Below are positions 6,349 to 9,393 of a DNA stretch of 9,393 nucleotides, in pieces. Under the pieces are notes generated by a model. That model had not been told where the DNA came from, ran no database searches, and saw only the letters and a program-made list of their open reading frames with translations. The stretch's first letter is position 1. Each line of letters starts with the position of its first letter. Both the position numbers and the translations under genes were made by a program. The DNA comes from Burkholderiales bacterium (GTDB taxonomy: Bacteria; Pseudomonadota; Gammaproteobacteria; Burkholderiales; JAEUOS01), in NCBI GenBank assembly GCA_947456845.1, contig CANGUJ010000123.1:1-9393 (forward strand), given 5' to 3'.

Positions 6349-6795
6349 TCATGCGGCCGATGAAACGGGGGGCCCGAAGAAAACGCCGTAGTCGCGAGCG
6401 ATCTTCACCACCTCCGCGGGGCTGGCCACGTTGTGGATGCGCCGGTAGAGCTCGACCAGCTTGCCGGCAGGCGCCGCCCAGAAAAGCGCCGACACCGGCT
6501 TGCCGGAGTTGTTGTAGAAGGCGTGCGGTATGCCGCGCGGCATGCGCACCAGGTCGCCGGTGGTGGCGGCGTTCTTGGCGCCGTCGAGCAGGAGGTCGAT
6601 GCGCCCGTCGAGCACGAAGATGTATTCATCCTGCTCCGGGTGCACATGCGGCGGGACGAAGGTTTCTTCGGGGAACATGGCATGCCAGGCGAAGCTCTCG
6701 TCGGTGATCTGTTTGGGCGTGTAGACCTGGCCCATGATGTTCCATGACACCCCGTCCAGGCTGGTGTGGGCACGGGTGATATCAGGTGTTTCCAT
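6349..6795 (-). CDS. Single-domain cupin protein
   Basis: A 148-aa small cupin. Both conserved motifs match exactly: motif 1 HVHPEQDEYIFVLDG (50-64; H-x-H-x4-E-x6-G) and motif 2 GDLVRMPRGIPHAFYN (80-95; G-x5-P-x-G-x2-H-x3-N). The likely metal ligands His50, His52, Glu57 and His91 are all present, so it should bind a divalent metal such as Fe, Mn or Ni. Cupins of this size include isomerases, dioxygenases, decarboxylases and simple ligand sensors; nothing here chooses between them. The ATG overlaps the last 14 bp of the sulfatase gene, with AGAGGT five bases upstream, so the two are translated from one message. That tight link suggests it acts on the sulfatase substrate or product. No signal peptide, hence cytoplasmic. 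Confidence 0.9.
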   Translation of the reverse strand: METPDITRAHTSLDGVSWNIMGQVYTPKQITDESFAWHAMFPEETFVPPHVHPEQDEYIFVLDGRIDLLLDGAKNAATTGDLVRMPRGIPHAFYNNSGKPVSALFWAAPAGKLVELYRRIHNVASPAEVVKIARDYGVFFGPPVSSAA

Positions 6796-8530
6796 GGTCG
6801 ACCTCTGCAGGAGCGGTTTTGGAGGCGGTTTCCGGCGCAGTTTCTGGATGGGTGAGCCGGTTGAGCGTGGGTTTGACCAGTGGATTGGTGGAAGCGAAGC
6901 GCGGCTTGAACCCCTTGCGCGCCTGGGCCAGGTCTTCCTCGTCCCAGTAACCGATCAGGATGCCCCCCTCGCTGATGCGCGGCTGTATTTCAATGGATTC
7001 GATGGCGCCGTCTGCCACGGTGACGCGCTGGCGCGGCTGGCGTGCCCACTTGAATAGCGCTTCGTGCAGGCGCGCGCGCGTAGCCGCATGTTCGGGTGCC
7101 TCGGATGCGCCGACATCATGAAACTCGTCGGGATCAGTCGCGAGGTCGAACAGCATGGGCCGGTAATTCTCGAAGAGCACGTATTTCCAGCGACCGTCGA
7201 AGATCATGCGCATCCAGGCATCGCGTGGCTTGACCTGCAACTCGATGCGCGAATCCTGGAATGAGAAGTCGTATTCGCACACCACGGCCTGGCGCCAGTC
7301 GCGCGGCTGCTCGCCGAATAGGAGCGGCCGCAGTGACAGGCCATCGAGCACATGCGGCACCGCTGCACCGCCATAGACCTCGAGCAGTGTAGGCACGATG
7401 TCGACCGATTCGACCAGCGCCTGCGAGCGCGTGCCGCGCGTGGCGTCGGCGCGTTCGTCGGGGTCGTAGATGATGAGCGGCAGCTTGACCACAGGCTCGT
7501 GGAACAGGTCCTTCTCGCCCATCCAGTGGTCGCCCAGATAGTCGCCATGATCGCTGGTGAATACGATCATGGTGTTGTCCATCAGCTCGTGATCCCGCAT
7601 GTAGGCGAACAACACGCCGAGCTGGTCGTCGATCTGCTTGATGAGCCCCATGTAGCCGGGCATCACAGCCTCGCGCACGCCGGGCTTGCTGAAAGTTTGC
7701 GACACCCGGTGGTTCATCATGGCCGCGTAGACCGGATGGGGATTGTCGCGCTCGGCGGCGTTGCGCACCACCGGCAGGGCGTCCTCCGCCTTGTACATCG
7801 AGGCATACGGTTCGGGGACGATGTAGGGCCAGTGCGGCTTGATGTAACTCAGGTGCAAAACCCAGGGCTGCGGGCCAGCCTCGGCCATGAAATCGATGGC
7901 GCGGCGCGTTATGTAAGGCGTCTCGGAATGTTCGTCGGGGATGCGCGCGGGCCGGTTGCTGTACTTGAGGAACCAGCCGGAACGCAGCCTGCCGTCTTCA
8001 TCGGTGGTGGAGTTCGCCCACGTTTCCCAGGGGTTGTCGCCGCCATAGCCGTTACGGCGCAGGTAGTCGTTATAGGCCGGGTCCGGATCATGGCCGGAGT
8101 AGGGGTGGATGCCGTCGTCCCGCTCGTAGGGGTCGAACCCGCACTCGCTGATGCGCACGCCGATGAGCGATTTGGGATCTATCCCCAAGCGCGACATGCC
8201 GGCCATGTCGGCACGCATGTGGGTCTTGCCCACCAGCACCGATCGCACACCGAGCGGACGCAGGTGGTCGCCGAGCGTCATCTCGCCAGCCTTGAGCGGT
8301 ACGAAATTCCAGCTTGCGCCATGCGCGTGCACATAGCGGCCGGTGTAGTAGCTCATGCGCGACGGGCCACACACCGGCGAATTGACATAGGCACGGTCGA
8401 AGATCACGCCCTTGGCGGCCAGCGCATCGAGGTTGGGCGTGTGCAGCCGCGGGTGCCCGAAGCACGAAAGGTGATCGGCGCGCAGCTGGTCGCACATGAT
8501 GAACAGCACGTTCTTGACACGGCGGGCCAT
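6782..8530 (-). CDS. Cytoplasmic type I sulfatase / phosphonate monoester hydrolase family protein
   Basis: A 582-aa alkaline-phosphatase-superfamily hydrolase. Seen: N-terminal metal site FIMCDQLRAD (Asp14); the sulfatase signature SPVCGPSRMSYYTGR, whose Cys54 in CGPSR should be converted to formylglycine; Asn75 in GASWN; GKTH at 101-104; KPHWP with His233; and the second metal site TSDHGDYLGDH (Asp327, His328) with Lys340. The overall layout, including a RIP.EHS segment near 196 and the ESVDIVPTLLE and RDWRQAVVCEYDF blocks, matches phosphonate monoester hydrolases and their sulfatase relatives. These release sulfate or phosphonate from esters. There is no signal peptide, so it works in the cytoplasm, and formylglycine formation needs a maturase encoded elsewhere. 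ATG 8530 is preferred over the open frame back to 8596 because GAAGGAG lies eight bases upstream. The C-terminal 25 residues are a low-complexity Thr/Ala/Pro/Glu tail. Confidence 0.93.
   Translation of the reverse strand: MARRVKNVLFIMCDQLRADHLSCFGHPRLHTPNLDALAAKGVIFDRAYVNSPVCGPSRMSYYTGRYVHAHGASWNFVPLKAGEMTLGDHLRPLGVRSVLVGKTHMRADMAGMSRLGIDPKSLIGVRISECGFDPYERDDGIHPYSGHDPDPAYNDYLRRNGYGGDNPWETWANSTTDEDGRLRSGWFLKYSNRPARIPDEHSETPYITRRAIDFMAEAGPQPWVLHLSYIKPHWPYIVPEPYASMYKAEDALPVVRNAAERDNPHPVYAAMMNHRVSQTFSKPGVREAVMPGYMGLIKQIDDQLGVLFAYMRDHELMDNTMIVFTSDHGDYLGDHWMGEKDLFHEPVVKLPLIIYDPDERADATRGTRSQALVESVDIVPTLLEVYGGAAVPHVLDGLSLRPLLFGEQPRDWRQAVVCEYDFSFQDSRIELQVKPRDAWMRMIFDGRWKYVLFENYRPMLFDLATDPDEFHDVGASEAPEHAATRARLHEALFKWARQPRQRVTVADGAIESIEIQPRISEGGILIGYWDEEDLAQARKGFKPRFASTNPLVKPTLNRLTHPETAPETASKTAPAEVDHGNT
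6801..6806 (-). promoter_or_regulatory. Ribosome binding site of the cupin gene
   Basis: AGAGGT on the minus strand, five bases before the cupin ATG at 6795 and inside the sulfatase coding sequence. It shows the cupin is a genuine overlapping start. Confidence 0.5.
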
Positions 8531-8678
8531 GCGTAAGGCTCCTTCGATAAACAAACGGAATCGTCTTGCGATGACCGCCATAGAATCGTAGAGCAAAGTT
8601 TCGGAGACCGGCGACCCGCGTGGTTATATGTATTACCATTAGTTATCGCATTGCTTTCTGCCGAACAAACTATCGCGT
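8531..8678. promoter_or_regulatory. Divergent promoter region between sulfatase and lysR-type gene
   Basis: A 148-bp intergenic region, more AT-rich than its flanks. It should hold both promoters and the LysR-type binding sites. It contains an imperfect palindrome TGGTTA-N6-TTACCA (8621-8638, five of six pairs) and a direct repeat TATCGC (8644-8649 and 8671-8676, 27 bp apart) close to the regulator start. No promoter pair with good -35 and -10 boxes could be assigned on either strand. Confidence 0.55.
8539..8545 (-). promoter_or_regulatory. Ribosome binding site of the sulfatase gene
   Basis: GAAGGAG on the minus strand, eight bases before the ATG at 8530. It is the strongest Shine-Dalgarno in the window and excludes the longer upstream frame as the main start. 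Confidence 0.75.
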
Positions 8679-9393
8679 ATGCGCCTGCAGCAGCTGCAAC
8701 TCCTGTTGAACTTGGCCTCGGAGGGCAGCCTGCGCGCGGCAGCGGTGCGCATGAACCTGACGCAACCCGCACTTACCAAGGCGCTGCGCTCTCTGGAAGA
8801 GGAATTCGGCGCGCCTCTGGTGCAGCGGCTGCCCAAGGGCGTACGGCTCACCGCGATAGGCGAGCAGGTAGCCTCGCACGCTGCCCGTGCGTTGCGCGAA
8901 ATCGAGCGCGCCCGCGAAGACGTGGCCTGGCATCTGCAGGACACCCAGGGCAGCGTGACCCTGGGTGTTTCGCCAGTTGCTGGCACGCTTCTTACCCCGG
9001 GCACGGTGATGCGCTACCAGGCGCGCTGGCCGCGGGTTCGCATACACGTAGTCGACACCTTGTATCCGCGCTCGCTGCAACTCGTACGCGCTGGCGAGGT
9101 CGACATTGCCGTTGGCCCGCTACCGGTGGAAGGCACCGGACGCGACGTAGTGGCCCACCCGCTGATGCTAAGCCAGGACGTGGTGGCGGCGCGCGAGGGC
9201 CATCCACTCGCAAAAGCGCGGCGCGTGGCCGATCTGGCCGGCGCGCGCTGGATCCTGATGGGGCCGCGCGGCGGGCCGGGCGACCCGCGCCACCTCAAGT
9301 TGCCCGCGCGTGGCCTTCCCGAGCCGGATGTCACCTTGACTAGCGAGTCGTTTCCTACCTTGCTGGCGCTGATGCAAAGCATGGACCTGGTGG
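8679..9393 (+). CDS. LysR-family transcriptional regulator (3' end cut off)
   Basis: The frame is open from ATG 8679 to the window edge, giving 238 codons of an expected roughly 300. Seen: the N-terminal winged helix-turn-helix (about 1-60), with GSLRAAAVRMNLTQPALTK (16-34) as the recognition region and LRSLEEEFGAPLVQR (36-50) running into the wing, KGVRLTAIGE. The effector domain starts near residue 87 with GSVTLGVSPVAG and continues with LVRAGEVDIAVGPLP, the usual start of a LysR substrate-binding fold. LysR regulators bind a pathway metabolite and activate a divergent operon while repressing themselves. The head-to-head arrangement with the sulfatase operon makes that operon the probable target. 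No Shine-Dalgarno precedes the ATG; an in-frame stop at 8640 limits how far upstream translation could begin. Confidence 0.92.
   Translation, partial: MRLQQLQLLLNLASEGSLRAAAVRMNLTQPALTKALRSLEEEFGAPLVQRLPKGVRLTAIGEQVASHAARALREIERAREDVAWHLQDTQGSVTLGVSPVAGTLLTPGTVMRYQARWPRVRIHVVDTLYPRSLQLVRAGEVDIAVGPLPVEGTGRDVVAHPLMLSQDVVAAREGHPLAKARRVADLAGARWILMGPRGGPGDPRHLKLPARGLPEPDVTLTSESFPTLLALMQSMDLV

Noticed and set aside
5171..6391. 406-codon plus-strand open frame opposite the Bug gene
   Set aside because: Composition typical of antisense frames in GC-rich DNA, and it crosses two real genes and their gap.
7352..8536. 394-codon plus-strand open frame opposite the sulfatase
   Set aside because: No motif; antisense to a gene with complete catalytic signatures and a strong ribosome binding site.

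Overview
The window is GC-rich, densely packed, single-copy bacterial chromosome. It most resembles a betaproteobacterium of the Burkholderiales, possibly an Alcaligenaceae member (Bordetella/Achromobacter-like). The reasons are the strong GC third-position bias, a Bug/TctC-type periplasmic binding protein standing alone beside a LysR regulator, and the mix of small catabolic enzymes. This placement is inference; no rRNA or tRNA is present to test it.

Layout, left to right. (1) 1-1275, plus strand: the C-terminal part of a thiamine-diphosphate enzyme of the acetolactate synthase / benzoylformate decarboxylase superfamily, followed after 33 bp by a DsbA-fold 2-hydroxychromene-2-carboxylate isomerase / kappa-GST-like protein. 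(2) 1294-3682, minus strand, convergent with block 1: a DadA-like FAD amine/D-amino acid dehydrogenase, a 220-bp gap with a doubtful 56-codon reading frame and a GC hairpin, and an EamA/DMT permease. (3) 3786-4536, minus strand: a VapBC toxin-antitoxin pair with a TGATG stop/start junction and, upstream of vapB, a conspicuous array of TTTGATG/CATCAAA heptads that looks like its autoregulatory operator. (4) 4564-8530, minus strand: reading downstream from the promoter, a cytoplasmic alkaline-phosphatase-superfamily sulfatase / phosphonate monoester hydrolase, a cupin overlapping it by 14 bp, a Bug-family solute-binding protein, and an exported ankyrin-repeat protein. (5) 8679-end, plus strand: a divergent LysR-type regulator, cut by the window edge. 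The 148-bp intergenic region it shares with the sulfatase holds an imperfect palindrome.

The best-supported functional unit is the lysR <> sulfatase-cupin-bug(-ankyrin) block. It reads as a substrate-induced module: a binding protein captures a small organic acid or ester, the sulfatase cleaves a sulfate (or phosphonate/phosphate) ester in the cytoplasm, and the cupin acts on or senses the product. The substrate cannot be read from sequence.

I found no CRISPR array, prophage, IS element, RNA gene or recognisable new defence system. The most unusual points are the mixed active-site signature of the sulfatase, the heptad operator of vapBC, and an 11-bp tandem duplication that decides where the Bug protein stops. 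No gene-free stretch exceeds 300 bp.
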